Assembly (NCBI RefSeq): GCF_017873335.1
Contig: NZ_JAGGKB010000003.1
Span: forward strand, 62,001 to 126,000
Reading direction: 5' to 3'
DNA length: 64,000 bases
From: Thermococcus stetteri
GTDB lineage: Archaea; Methanobacteriota_B; Thermococci; Thermococcales; Thermococcaceae
Shown: positions 53,890-63,325 of the stretch, in pieces
Layout of the letters: every line of letters begins with the position of its first letter
How positions within the stretch are numbered: the stretch's first letter is position 1
The notes under the pieces: model-generated
Database searches by the model: none
The model's input: the letters and a program-made list of their open reading frames with translations, nothing else
What the model was told of the DNA's origin: nothing
Made by a program: the position numbers and the translations under genes

Positions 53890-54684
53890 CTACCTTCCAA
53901 AGCGTCGCTGTCTCTTCTGGAACTCGCGGATTATCCTGAGGAAGTCTATCTTCCTGAACTCGGGGAAGTATACGTCAACGAAGAAGAGCTCGCTGTAGGC
54001 GATCTGATAGAGGAGGAAGTTGCTTATTCTCACCTCGCCGCCAGTCCGTATGACGATGTCGGGGTCTGGCATGTTGGGATAGTAGAGATAGCGCTTTATT
54101 GTTTCCTCCTCGATCTCCTCCGGCTTAATCTTTCCCTCGAGGGCGTCCCGCACTATTTCCCTAACCGCGTCCGTTATCTCGCTCCTGCCGCCGTATGCGA
54201 GGGCTATGTTGAGAGTGTAGTTCGAATACTTCCTTGTGACCCTCTCCGCTTCTTCCGCGGCCTTTCTCACGTTTTCGGGGAGCATCTCCTTCCTGCCGAG
54301 GACGTTTACCCTGATGCCGTAGCGGTGAACCCTCTCATCCCTGATCAGCTCCCTGAACTTCTCCTCAAAGAGCCTCATGAGGGCGTTCACTTCCCCCTTT
54401 GAGCGCTTGAAGTTCTCGGTCGAGAAGGCGTAGACCGTGAGCGTCCTTATGTTCAGCTCCCTGCACCACTCGAGGATTTCCTCCAGCTTCTTGGAGCCGA
54501 ATAGATGGCCGTACCATGGAGGCTTTTCGAGCTTCCTGGCCCATCTCCTGTTGCCGTCCATTATTATGGCAACGTGCTTTGGGATATTCCCTGATTTAAC
54601 CTTCTCTAGAAGATAGCTTTCATAAAGGTCATAAACCGGCTTAAAAAGAGTATGGGGAATATGGGAAACCACCCGGTAAAGCAT
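53890..54684 (-). CDS. uppS: Cis-prenyltransferase (undecaprenyl/polyprenyl diphosphate synthase)
   Basis: A 264-residue Z-prenyltransferase. The catalytic Asp is in AIIMDGNRRWAR. Further motifs are WYGHLFGSKKLEEIL, LTVYAFSTENFKRS and the C-terminal DIVIRTGGEVRISNFLLYQIAYSELFF. It makes the long polyprenyl diphosphate that becomes dolichyl-type carrier for protein N-glycosylation. ATG 54684 follows GTGAGG; the start region lies five bases from the carbonic anhydrase stop, indicating an operon. Confidence 0.94.
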   Translation of the reverse strand: MLYRVVSHIPHTLFKPVYDLYESYLLEKVKSGNIPKHVAIIMDGNRRWARKLEKPPWYGHLFGSKKLEEILEWCRELNIRTLTVYAFSTENFKRSKGEVNALMRLFEEKFRELIRDERVHRYGIRVNVLGRKEMLPENVRKAAEEAERVTRKYSNYTLNIALAYGGRSEITDAVREIVRDALEGKIKPEEIEEETIKRYLYYPNMPDPDIVIRTGGEVRISNFLLYQIAYSELFFVDVYFPEFRKIDFLRIIREFQKRQRRFGR

Positions 54685-54689
54685 TGTCC

Positions 54690-55211
54690 TCACTCTATCT
54701 TCTTCCTCTTGAGGTGCTTCTCAGCGAGCTCCATGTAGATTTCGGCGTTCTTCTTGGTCCACTCAATTTCCTCCTCGCTAAGCTGGCGGACTACTTTGCC
54801 AGGAACGCCGACGACGAGGCTGTAGTCGGGTATCTCCTTGCCCGGCGGGACGAGGGCACCTGCTCCAATGATGACGTGCTTTCCAATCTTCGCACCGTCG
54901 AGGATTATCGCACCCATTCCGATTATCGTATAGTCCTCAACGGTAGCGCCGTGAACGACGGCGTTGTGGCCGATGGTGACGTACTTCCCTATCTTCGTTG
55001 GGAGGCCGTGGGAGGTGTGGATGCTCACGTTGTCCTGGACGTTTGAGCAGCAACCGATGTAAATCTGCTCTATGTCGCCGCGGAGGACTGCCGAGGGCCA
55101 GACGCTTGTCTTCTCCTCGAGGACAACGTCTCCTATTATAGATGCGGTCTCATCAATAAAAGCGGTCGGGTGTATCTTGGGCTTTTTGCCCTCTATCTCG
55201 TAAACCGGCAT
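54690..55211 (-). CDS. Gamma-class carbonic anhydrase-like protein
   Basis: A 173-residue left-handed beta-helix protein with hexapeptide repeats. Zinc-ligand histidines lie in SIHTSHG and TIGHNAVVHGATV, as in Cam/PhCA. Members hydrate CO2 or have lost activity. The length equals that recalled for the P. horikoshii enzyme. ATG 55211 follows GGTGATG. It is divergent from hjc, apparently sharing one TATA sequence. Confidence 0.88.
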   Translation of the reverse strand: MPVYEIEGKKPKIHPTAFIDETASIIGDVVLEEKTSVWPSAVLRGDIEQIYIGCCSNVQDNVSIHTSHGLPTKIGKYVTIGHNAVVHGATVEDYTIIGMGAIILDGAKIGKHVIIGAGALVPPGKEIPDYSLVVGVPGKVVRQLSEEEIEWTKKNAEIYMELAEKHLKRKKIE

Positions 55212-55241
55212 GAACATCACCGAGTTATCCTTCCGGGGAGA

Positions 55242-55250
55242 GCTTATAAA
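55242..55250. promoter_or_regulatory. Shared bidirectional TATA element, carbonic anhydrase / hjc
   Basis: CTTATAAAT reads as CTTATAAA on the plus strand and ATTTATAAG on the minus strand. It lies 33 bases from the hjc ATG and 31 bases from the carbonic anhydrase ATG. Only 70 bases separate the two start codons and no second TATA is seen. Confidence 0.5.
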
Positions 55251-55281
55251 TGTAACCGGAAAATATAGATGAGGGTGCGCA

Positions 55282-55668
55282 ATGAGATACAGGCGTGGTG
55301 CAAGTGCGGAGAGGGAACTTGTAAGGCTTCTCGAAAGTAAAGGATTCGCAGTCCTCCGCTCGGCGGGGAGTCATAAAGTTGATTTAGTTGCAGGAAACGG
55401 GGACGAGTATCTCTGCATAGAGGTCAAGAGCACGAGGAGCAGGAAGCTCTACCTTCCGGTCGAGGATGTTGAAAAGCTGATCCAGTTTGCGGGGCGCTTT
55501 GGCGGAAAACCCGTGCTCGCGGTTAAGTTTGTAAACGTTGGGTGGCGCTTTTATGACCCGAGTAAACTGGAGCACGGGGAGAAGAGCTATAAAATCGATC
55601 TCGAACTACCTTTCATGACACTCGACGGGCTTTTGGGGAAGCAGAGAACCCTTGAGGAGGTGCTGTAG
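55282..55668 (+). CDS. hjc: Holliday junction resolvase Hjc
   Basis: A 128-residue archaeal resolvase of the restriction-endonuclease fold. The motifs are [26 protein letters not shown] (Glu), [20 protein letters not shown] (Asp and Glu-X-Lys catalytic core) and [17 protein letters not shown]. It cleaves four-way junctions in recombination and fork repair. Stop TAG. Confidence 0.95.
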   Translation: MRYRRGASAERELVRLLESKGFAVLRSAGSHKVDLVAGNGDEYLCIEVKSTRSRKLYLPVEDVEKLIQFAGRFGGKPVLAVKFVNVGWRFYDPSKLEHGEKSYKIDLELPFMTLDGLLGKQRTLEEVL

Positions 55669-55669
55669 G

Positions 55670-57250
55670 TTGAGGAAAAAGCACGTTTTGATAGTATTAA
55701 TACTCACCATCTCTATTTTATCAGTTAGTTTACCCTCTGTATCGCCTGAAGAGACCACCGAAAGCGTTTCCCTCCTTGTCACGACTCCAATCACCGAATT
55801 AACGGCACTTCCGGGTGATACCCTGGTTGTGCCATTTTCAGTAAAAAACACTGGGAACACCACGATAACCAACATCACCGTTTACATAACAGGACCCACG
55901 ACGGGATTTCAATACAGCGGGAAAGTTATTAGAACGTCCCTCCACCCGGGGGACGTTTACGAGGACACGCTCCTTTTGAAGGTCTTGAACGTGGAACCTG
56001 GCCAGTACCTTCTTAAAATCATAGCCCGCGTTGGAGAGCAGTACTTTGAGGCTCCAGTTATAGTAACCGTCAAGACTTTGGTGGACTACTCATTGGCTAT
56101 AGATGTTCAGGATAGGTACCTCTACGGCCGGCCAGTGAGAGTATCCCTCTCTTTATACTCCAAGTCAAACACTGTGATCAGCGGTAAGATAGGGTACTAC
56201 ATTGTGGGTGAGGAGGGGGTGATGCTGAACCAAAGCGTGATCACATATGTAAGACCAGGTTTTTCTTGGAAGAAGGATTTGGAGTTCAAAACTCTTCCGT
56301 TGGGGAACTACACAGTCGTCCTGTGGGCAAACATAAGTGGGCTGTACAAGGAAACATCCAAAAGCTTTGAGGTTTACAGGAGGGCGTTGAACTACTCTGT
56401 CCGCTTTGAGAACGGTGCAATTAGGGTTTTCGTATACGACCCTTCAAGAAGAGGAGTCCCGGACATTGCAGTCACTATTAACGGTGTGGAACTGCGGACA
56501 GGTCCCACGGGTGAGGTTGCGTATTCAATCAGCACTCCGGGCACATACAGAGTCGTCCTGAATCTTGATGGGAAAATAGTCTTGGAAAAGATTGTGGTGA
56601 AGTCTCTTCAGATAAGCGGAATCCAGGAAAGGGACAGGTTAATAGTCAGGGTTACGGATGGAAAAGTTCCAGTTCCAAACGTTACGGTCGAGGTAACGGG
56701 GCCAAGGGGTAAGGACTTGGGGGTAACGAACACCACTGGCTTTGTTGTCTTTAACCTTTCCAGAGTCGGCTACGGGACGCTTGTGATAAGGGCCGAGAGT
56801 TCATCGTACCTGCCCATTGAGACGGTTATTACCACAATTGCTCCTCCAACGCAGATAACAACTACTACTCCAGAACAAAAACATTCAAACACAACGACCA
56901 CAACTACCAAGCCTCCACTTCAAACAACCCCGCCTGAATCAAGGAAACCATCCTGGATTAGTGAGGGAACGGCGTTAATCCTGATACTGTCAGGAATAGC
57001 ATTTGCAATCACCTCCTATTTGGCGCTGGCCGCTCCGATCGTCCATGAGGAGACCTTGGACAGGTATTATTTCATAAAAGTCCGCGCACCCCGTCTTAGG
57101 CCTCTGACCGGATACCGGATTGAAAGGCCGGTGAGGGCAGTTGAAGTCCGTGCTACTAAGGGCAACGCCACTCTGAACGAAGACGGCATAGTCTGGGAAC
57201 TTGACCTTGAACCGGGAGAAGAGGCTTATCTCCAGGCCATCCTGGGCTGA
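55670..57250 (+). CDS. Secreted, membrane-anchored surface protein with CARDB-like domains
   Basis: A 526-residue protein. It has a signal peptide (HVLIVLILTISILSVSLPSVS) and a CARDB/NPCBM-like domain with FSVKNTGNTTITNITVYI. Further beta domains include a carboxypeptidase-regulatory-like fold (GVPDIAVTINGVELRTGPTGEV). A Thr/Pro-rich linker (about 400-435), a membrane helix (ALILILSGIAFAITSYLAL) and a small cytoplasmic domain end it. TTG start 55670 right after the hjc stop, with GAGGAGGTG seven bases before, suggests translational coupling. The function is unknown; the organisation is similar to the protein at 12251-14329. Confidence 0.7.
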   Translation: MRKKHVLIVLILTISILSVSLPSVSPEETTESVSLLVTTPITELTALPGDTLVVPFSVKNTGNTTITNITVYITGPTTGFQYSGKVIRTSLHPGDVYEDTLLLKVLNVEPGQYLLKIIARVGEQYFEAPVIVTVKTLVDYSLAIDVQDRYLYGRPVRVSLSLYSKSNTVISGKIGYYIVGEEGVMLNQSVITYVRPGFSWKKDLEFKTLPLGNYTVVLWANISGLYKETSKSFEVYRRALNYSVRFENGAIRVFVYDPSRRGVPDIAVTINGVELRTGPTGEVAYSISTPGTYRVVLNLDGKIVLEKIVVKSLQISGIQERDRLIVRVTDGKVPVPNVTVEVTGPRGKDLGVTNTTGFVVFNLSRVGYGTLVIRAESSSYLPIETVITTIAPPTQITTTTPEQKHSNTTTTTTKPPLQTTPPESRKPSWISEGTALILILSGIAFAITSYLALAAPIVHEETLDRYYFIKVRAPRLRPLTGYRIERPVRAVEVRATKGNATLNEDGIVWELDLEPGEEAYLQAILG

Positions 57251-57280
57251 GTCATTTTCCTACAATTTTCAATTACATGA

Positions 57281-58387
<1,107 letters not shown>

Positions 58388-58517
58388 TTCCTTTCTTCCT
58401 TTAATCCAATTTTCCAGAAATCAATACAGCACTCTTGGATGTTATCAAAACCGATTCAGCGTCTTTTAACGTTGCAGGTGGCTAAAAACTTGAGGGGTAG
58501 AAAAAGGAGCTAAAAGC

Positions 58518-60230
58518 TCAGCTCCCGAAGATAAGCTCCTTCAGCTTCCCTGGGAGCTCCTCAATCTTCACCCTGACCTGCTCCCTCGTGTCGCGGTCCC
58601 TGATCGTCACGGTCCCGTCCTCGGGCGTCTGGTTATCGACGGTTACACAGTAGGGAGTCCCAATTTCGTCGTAGCGCACGTATCTCCTCCCTATGGTGTC
58701 CTTTTCGTCGTAGACGACTATGAAGCCCTCCTTCTGGAGCTTCCTGAAGATATCGTAGGCTATGCTCTTGAGGGGCTCTTTGGCAACAAGTGGAAGCACT
58801 GCCACCTCGATCGGCGCCATGTCCTTCTTGATCTTCAGGTAAGTCCTGTCCTCCTCTATGACAAGGCTGTTCTCAAGGAGCAGGTAGAAGGGCCTGTCTA
58901 TACCAAAGCTCGGCTCGAGGACGTGCGGAACTATCTTCTCGCCGGTTATCTTCTCCTCGACCTCCCTGATTATGAAATCGTCCTTCTCAAGCTCGTAGCC
59001 CTCGATCGTAACCTTCCCGTCCTTTTCGAGAAGCTCAACGAGTCCGCGCTTCTTCTCCTCGTCCCACTCCTTGATAAGCTCATTGATCCTCTTGGCGTCC
59101 TTCTTCAGCTTCGGCCCGACCCTCTTCATGTTAAGGCTTACCTCAAGCTTCTTCACGATCTTCGGCTCGTCGTAGTGGATGAGGACGGTTAAATCTGCCC
59201 CGCTCATCTTCATGTGCCTGCTCAGGTCGTAGTCTCCCCTGTTCGCTATCCCAACGCACTCGACCCAGCCGAAGCGCTCGCTGTGTATCTCTGCGTCCCA
59301 GGTGTCGCGGGAGTAGTGCGCCCTCTCTTCTGGAAGTTGCTGCCTGAAGCGGATCTTGTCCTCGGGGATGCCGATGTCGAGGAGAACTCTCTTGACTATG
59401 ACCATGTAGTAGGCGAAGAATGTGTTCATTATGTAGCCCTTCTTTACTGCCTCTTCCGCGGTCAGCTCTATCATGCCGAGGTTCTTGAGCTGGTGCTCTA
59501 TCGGGTAGAGCCGTAGAACCTCGTCTTTGACCTCGTCGAAGTGAGGGTGCTCGGTTTCGTTGGGGTTGAAGAATATCTCAGCTTCAGCCTGCGTGAACTC
59601 CCTGAGCCTTAACATGCCCTGCCTCGGTGAAATCTCGTTGCGGTAGGCTTTGCCTATCTGGAAGACGCCGAATGGCAGTTTGTTCCTCGCGAAGGCGTTC
59701 AACCTTCTGAAGTTCACGAATATTCCCTGTGCCGTTTCGGGCCTCAGATAGCCCTTCTGGTCGCCGTAGGGGCCTATCCTCGTCTCGAACATGAGGTTGA
59801 AGTACCAGACGTCGGAAAGCTCACCGCCGCACTCCGGACAGCGGATGTCGTGCTCCCTGATTAGCTGGGTGAGGTGTTCCGCGCTCATCCCCTCAGTGTC
59901 TATCCCTAGGGCCTCTTCAACGAGATGGTCTGCCCTGAAACGGGTGCCGCACTTCTTGCACTCCACCAGCGGGTCGACGAACTTCTCGACGTGACCGCTC
60001 GCTATGAACACCTTCTCCGGCGTTATGTCCGGGGTCTCGAGCTCGAAGAAGCCCTCCCTCTGGAAGGCCTCCCTAATCTTCCTCTCTATCTTCCTCTTTA
60101 TCGTCGCTCCAAGCGGGCCGTAGTCGTAGAATCCGCGTGAGCCGCCGTAGATTTCAAAGCTGCCCCAGGCAAAGCCTCTCCTCCTCATCAAATCTTGTAG
60201 AATCTCGTACTTGTCGGGCTTCTCTCCCAT
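58518..60230 (-). CDS. glyS: Glycyl-tRNA synthetase, archaeal/eukaryotic alpha2 type
   Basis: A 570-residue class II glycyl-tRNA synthetase. It opens with GFAWGSFEIYGGSRGFYDYGPLG. It has a zinc-finger-like insertion (CKKCGTRF, CPECGGEL), motif 2 (FQIGKAYRNEISPRQGMLRLREFTQAE), the specificity region HYSRDTWDAE and the anticodon domain (EVAVLPLVAKEPLKS). It charges tRNA-Gly. The likely TATA (GCTTTTTATGAG on the minus strand) is at about 60264-60275. Confidence 0.96.
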   Translation of the reverse strand: MGEKPDKYEILQDLMRRRGFAWGSFEIYGGSRGFYDYGPLGATIKRKIERKIREAFQREGFFELETPDITPEKVFIASGHVEKFVDPLVECKKCGTRFRADHLVEEALGIDTEGMSAEHLTQLIREHDIRCPECGGELSDVWYFNLMFETRIGPYGDQKGYLRPETAQGIFVNFRRLNAFARNKLPFGVFQIGKAYRNEISPRQGMLRLREFTQAEAEIFFNPNETEHPHFDEVKDEVLRLYPIEHQLKNLGMIELTAEEAVKKGYIMNTFFAYYMVIVKRVLLDIGIPEDKIRFRQQLPEERAHYSRDTWDAEIHSERFGWVECVGIANRGDYDLSRHMKMSGADLTVLIHYDEPKIVKKLEVSLNMKRVGPKLKKDAKRINELIKEWDEEKKRGLVELLEKDGKVTIEGYELEKDDFIIREVEEKITGEKIVPHVLEPSFGIDRPFYLLLENSLVIEEDRTYLKIKKDMAPIEVAVLPLVAKEPLKSIAYDIFRKLQKEGFIVVYDEKDTIGRRYVRYDEIGTPYCVTVDNQTPEDGTVTIRDRDTREQVRVKIEELPGKLKELIFGS

Positions 60231-60320
60231 AAGCTCACCACCTGAAACTGGAGTAAAGCCAGCTCATAAAAAGCTTTTGGGATGTCCATTGTCAGTGTGT
60301 CGAACAAATTGAGAGGGGGA

Positions 60321-62619
60321 TTAGCCCCGCTCAAGGATGATGATCCCTATTGGAGGCACTTCAACTGTACCCCGAAGCGGTTCCGAGCTGGAATCTCCAG
60401 GCCAAACTATTTTCCAATCCCCCTTAGGGAGCTCCAGCGAGGCTGGCCTCTTCCAGCTGTTGGCCACCACTAGAACTTCGTCGCTGTGCCCCCTGAAGAA
60501 GGCCATAACACCACCTTTCGCAGTGTAGAACCTTATTGCACTGCTCCTCAATGCTGGAACCCTCTTTCTGAGCTCCGCTAATGCCCTGTAGTGGTTTAGA
60601 ACGTCTTCGTTTACCGTATCCCACTTTATCGGATAGCGTTGCTCATCGTAGTGTCCCTTGTCTCCAAGCAGTCCTCTCTCGTCCCCCTGGAAGGTGACTG
60701 GAGTTCCGGGCAGAGTGTAGAGGAGGGTCGAAAGGAGCTTTAACCTCTGGATTGACTCGTTTGATGGCGTGTCGCCGAGACTTCCTCCACCTAGGTCAGT
60801 GAGAACCCTCGAAGTGTCGTGCGAATCAACCAGGTTGAAACCCATAGCTACGACGTTCTCACCGTAGGAGGCGTAGTAGCGTCCCATCATTTTCATTGCA
60901 CTTTCCCCGCTGAGCAGGCCCTTGGCGTAGTTCAGGAGGATATCCCTCCCGAGGGCGTAGTTCATGAGCGAATCGAAGCGGTCTCCTTTCACCCACTCAG
61001 GAGAGAGCGTCCATATCTCGCCGACAAGGTACGCGTCCGGCTTTTTCCCCTTGACTGCCTTTCTCAGCTCCGGGAAGAACGTCTCTGGATTGAGGACTTC
61101 GTTCGGCACATCAACCCTTATGCCGTCGAAGCCGAACTCTATCCAGTGGAGTGCTGCCCCTATAATGTATTCCCTGACATCTGGGTTTGTGGTGTTGAGC
61201 TTTGGAAGGCTTCCAAAACCCCACCAGCCGACGTAGGCGCTTCCATCGCCGAGCTTGAAGGGCCATTTCTTGATGAAGAACCAATCCCAGTAGGGGCTTT
61301 CGTTGCCCCTCTTCCAGACGTCGAGGAAGGCTGGATGCCCTATGCCGCAGTGGTTGGGCACGAAGTCGAAGATTACCCTCATCCTCCTTCTATGGGCTTC
61401 GTCGAGGAACTCCCTCAGCTCCTCTTCGGTTCCGAACTTGGGGTCGAGCCGGTAGTAGTCGTAGGTGTCGTAGCCATGGACACTTCCCGAGAGAAAGATT
61501 GGATTGAGGTAGATTATGGTCACGCCGAGGTTCTGGAGGTAGTCGAGCTTCTCCGTTATGCCATTCATATCGCCGCCGAAGTACTGGTGACAGCAGTGGA
61601 GGGGAGTTATCGGGTCGCTCCAGTTGGAGAGTACTGGCTGTCCTGGATTGGCTTGGTTCAGAAGAAGCTCGTCGTGGTCTAGGGCAAAGACGTCGTTGCT
61701 CCTGTTCCCGTTGTTGAACCTGTCTGGGAATATCTGGTAGGTTATTCCGTTGCTCACCCACTCCAGCTGGGGGAATCTGTCAACACCGTCAAAGTGGAAG
61801 AAAGGGCTTTCGCTTGTATTCAGAACTACAAACTCCCCGCCGTCGGAGGACGTTATGAGAATGTAGTATTCCGCGGGCTCAACGGGCATCTCAGCGCGCC
61901 AGACCTCCCCGGAGTCCCACCAGACCTGGAGCTTCATCGTGTAGTTCCCATGATCCGTGATAAGAACGGCAGACTCGGCGGTGTTCCTCTTAGCCTTGAA
62001 CCTAACAACGGTCCTGTTGTCTGCGACGCTCAGATAAACCGGGTCTTTTGGGTCAAACTCGACGTAGAACGCTTTACTGCCGTTTACTATCCGCACGGCA
62101 TTCTTTCCACCGTAGCCGTCAGGTGCGTAGCCGTCGGCATCGGGGTCGTAGGGCCTTCCCGTCCCGTCATTGGACATATCCTTGACCCACTGGCCGTTGA
62201 TGAAGTACTTGTACTCGTACCTTCCCGGACGGAGGCAGAGGGTCTTCTCCCATGTACCGTTCTCCATTTTCATCGGCCATTCTCTCCAGTCGTTGAAGCT
62301 CCCGCGGAGGCTGACCGACTTTACGGTCTTGTTTCCGGGGTTGTAGGTGAACTTTACTGGGACTCTTCCCGAGGGACACCCCTCTTTCTATGCCGACATA
62401 GATGGGAGTGTAATTAACGGAGGGCAGTCCAAGCTCCGTTCTTTCGGAAGGGCCGTAGGTGGAGGGCTGTGCCGTGGAGGTGGAAGACTCGGAGGATGCT
62501 ATTGATGTCGGTGGAACTGTCGAAGTCGTGGTCGTTTGGCTTTTCTGGCTCTCTGAGATACAGCCGCTTGCTATAGAGGCCAGAAGCAGGAGAATCAGCA
62601 TCAGGCCACCTTTTTTCAT
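60321..62619 (-). pseudogene. Type III pullulan hydrolase-like GH13 lipoprotein with one-base frameshift
   Basis: The first frame (62619 to about 62370) encodes a lipoprotein signal (LLLLASIASGC), a Ser/Thr-rich linker and VNYTPIYVGIERGVSLG. The second frame (about 62370 to 60321) holds a CBM48/20-like domain (GSFNDWREWPMKM, YEYKYFING) and a GH13 barrel (TYQIFPDRFNNG, VIFDFVPNHCG, FDGIRVDVPNEV, LVGEIW, LVDSHDTSRV). Nucleophile Asp, acid Glu and the third Asp are present. 2299 bases is 766 codons plus one. Removing a G from GGG (62368-62370) joins the frames as GVSLGRVPVKF and gives 765 residues, the length I recall for T. kodakarensis TK0977. It degrades pullulan and starch outside the cell. 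Confidence 0.85.
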
Positions 62620-62630
62620 GCTTCCACCAT

Positions 62631-62647
62631 AATCACTCCTGGTGATA
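62631..62647 (-). promoter_or_regulatory. Thermococcales glycolytic motif at the pullulan hydrolase promoter
   Basis: Read on the minus strand: TATCAC-CAGGA-GTGATT, 11 of 12 defined bases of TATCAC-N5-GTGATA. It lies just downstream of the TATA-like CTATAAG (62651-62657) and 12 bases before the ATG. The placement predicts repression by TrmBL1 when sugars are absent. Confidence 0.75.
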
Positions 62648-62718
62648 CAACTTATAGTCCTTTCCTTTGGATGTGAGAACTCCCGCTCTAATGTTGGATG
62701 GGGCAGAAAGAACGGAAA

Positions 62719-62728
62719 GAGTTATAAA
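62719..62728 (+). promoter_or_regulatory. TATA box of the LSm-L37e operon
   Basis: GAGTTATAAACC with the purine-rich GGAAA before it, about 55 bases before ATG 62780. Confidence 0.55.
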
Positions 62729-62779
62729 CCGTTCTCCTCGTTAAGGCTATGAGCTTTGATTATTTGGAGGTGCGTGAAA

Positions 62780-63010
62780 ATGGCGGAAAGACCACTCGAT
62801 GTTATTCACAAGTCCCTTGACAAGGACGTCCTCGTGCTCCTGAAGAGGGGGAACGAGTTCAGGGGTAAGCTCATCGGTTACGACATCCACCTTAACGTCG
62901 TTCTCGCCGATGCCGAGCTCATCCAGGACGGCGAGGTCGTTAAGAAGTACGGTAAAATCGTCATAAGGGGAGACAACGTCCTGGCCCTCTCCCCTGTTGA
63001 GCTTGAGTGA
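62780..63010 (+). CDS. LSm (Sm-like) RNA-binding protein
   Basis: A 76-residue archaeal Sm protein. Sm1 is seen in DKDVLVLLKRGNEFRGKLIGYDIHLNVVLADAE and Sm2 in KIVIRGDNVLALSP. It forms a heptameric ring that binds U-rich RNA. The frame opens upstream, but ATG 62780 has GGAGGTG before it. It is followed by ribosomal protein L37e, the common archaeal pair. Confidence 0.95.
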   Translation: MAERPLDVIHKSLDKDVLVLLKRGNEFRGKLIGYDIHLNVVLADAELIQDGEVVKKYGKIVIRGDNVLALSPVELE

Positions 63011-63036
63011 AAAACCAAAACCTGTGAGGTGGTAGC

Positions 63037-63228
63037 ATGGGAGCGGGCACCGAGCCAAAGGGCAAGAGGAACCGTACTCCAACTCACATAAGGTGCAGGC
63101 GCTGCGGTAGGAAGGCCTTCAACGTCAAGAAGGGCTACTGCGCTGCCTGCGGCTTCGGCAGGAGCAGGAGAATGAGGAAGTACAGCTGGTCCCACAAGTG
63201 GAGGAAGAAGAGGAACCTCTCCTACTGA
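63037..63228 (+). CDS. rpl37e: Large-subunit ribosomal protein L37e (eL37)
   Basis: A 63-residue zinc-binding ribosomal protein: [19 protein letters not shown], then CRRCG and [20 protein letters not shown]. It sits by the exit tunnel of the large subunit. GTGAGGTGG precedes the ATG; 26 bases after LSm, same transcript. A T-rich stretch after the stop (63231-63246) is a likely terminator. Confidence 0.96.
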   Translation: MGAGTEPKGKRNRTPTHIRCRRCGRKAFNVKKGYCAACGFGRSRRMRKYSWSHKWRKKRNLSY

Positions 63229-63289
63229 ACTCTTTTTCTTTTCTCTCTGCCCGCATCAAATTCTATAACCTCACCACAACCCTTATTAA

Positions 63290-63313
63290 CTAAACGTTTC
63301 TCTGTTCGTTTAG
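63290..63313 (+). promoter_or_regulatory. Inverted repeat (probable operator) of the MATE transporter gene
   Basis: CTAAACG, ten bases, CGTTTAG: perfect 7-bp arms with centres one DNA turn and a half apart. It lies directly after the TATA-like CTTATTAAC (63282-63290) and 12 bases before ATG 63326. A site covering the transcription start suits a dimeric repressor of a drug-efflux gene (TetR, MarR or PadR type). No regulator gene is in view. Confidence 0.6.
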
Positions 63314-63325
63314 AGGGACATCATA

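Noticed and set aside
60819-61682. 287-codon plus-strand frame opposite the GH13 gene
   Set aside because: Mirror of the catalytic barrel on the other strand; no promoter or family resemblance.
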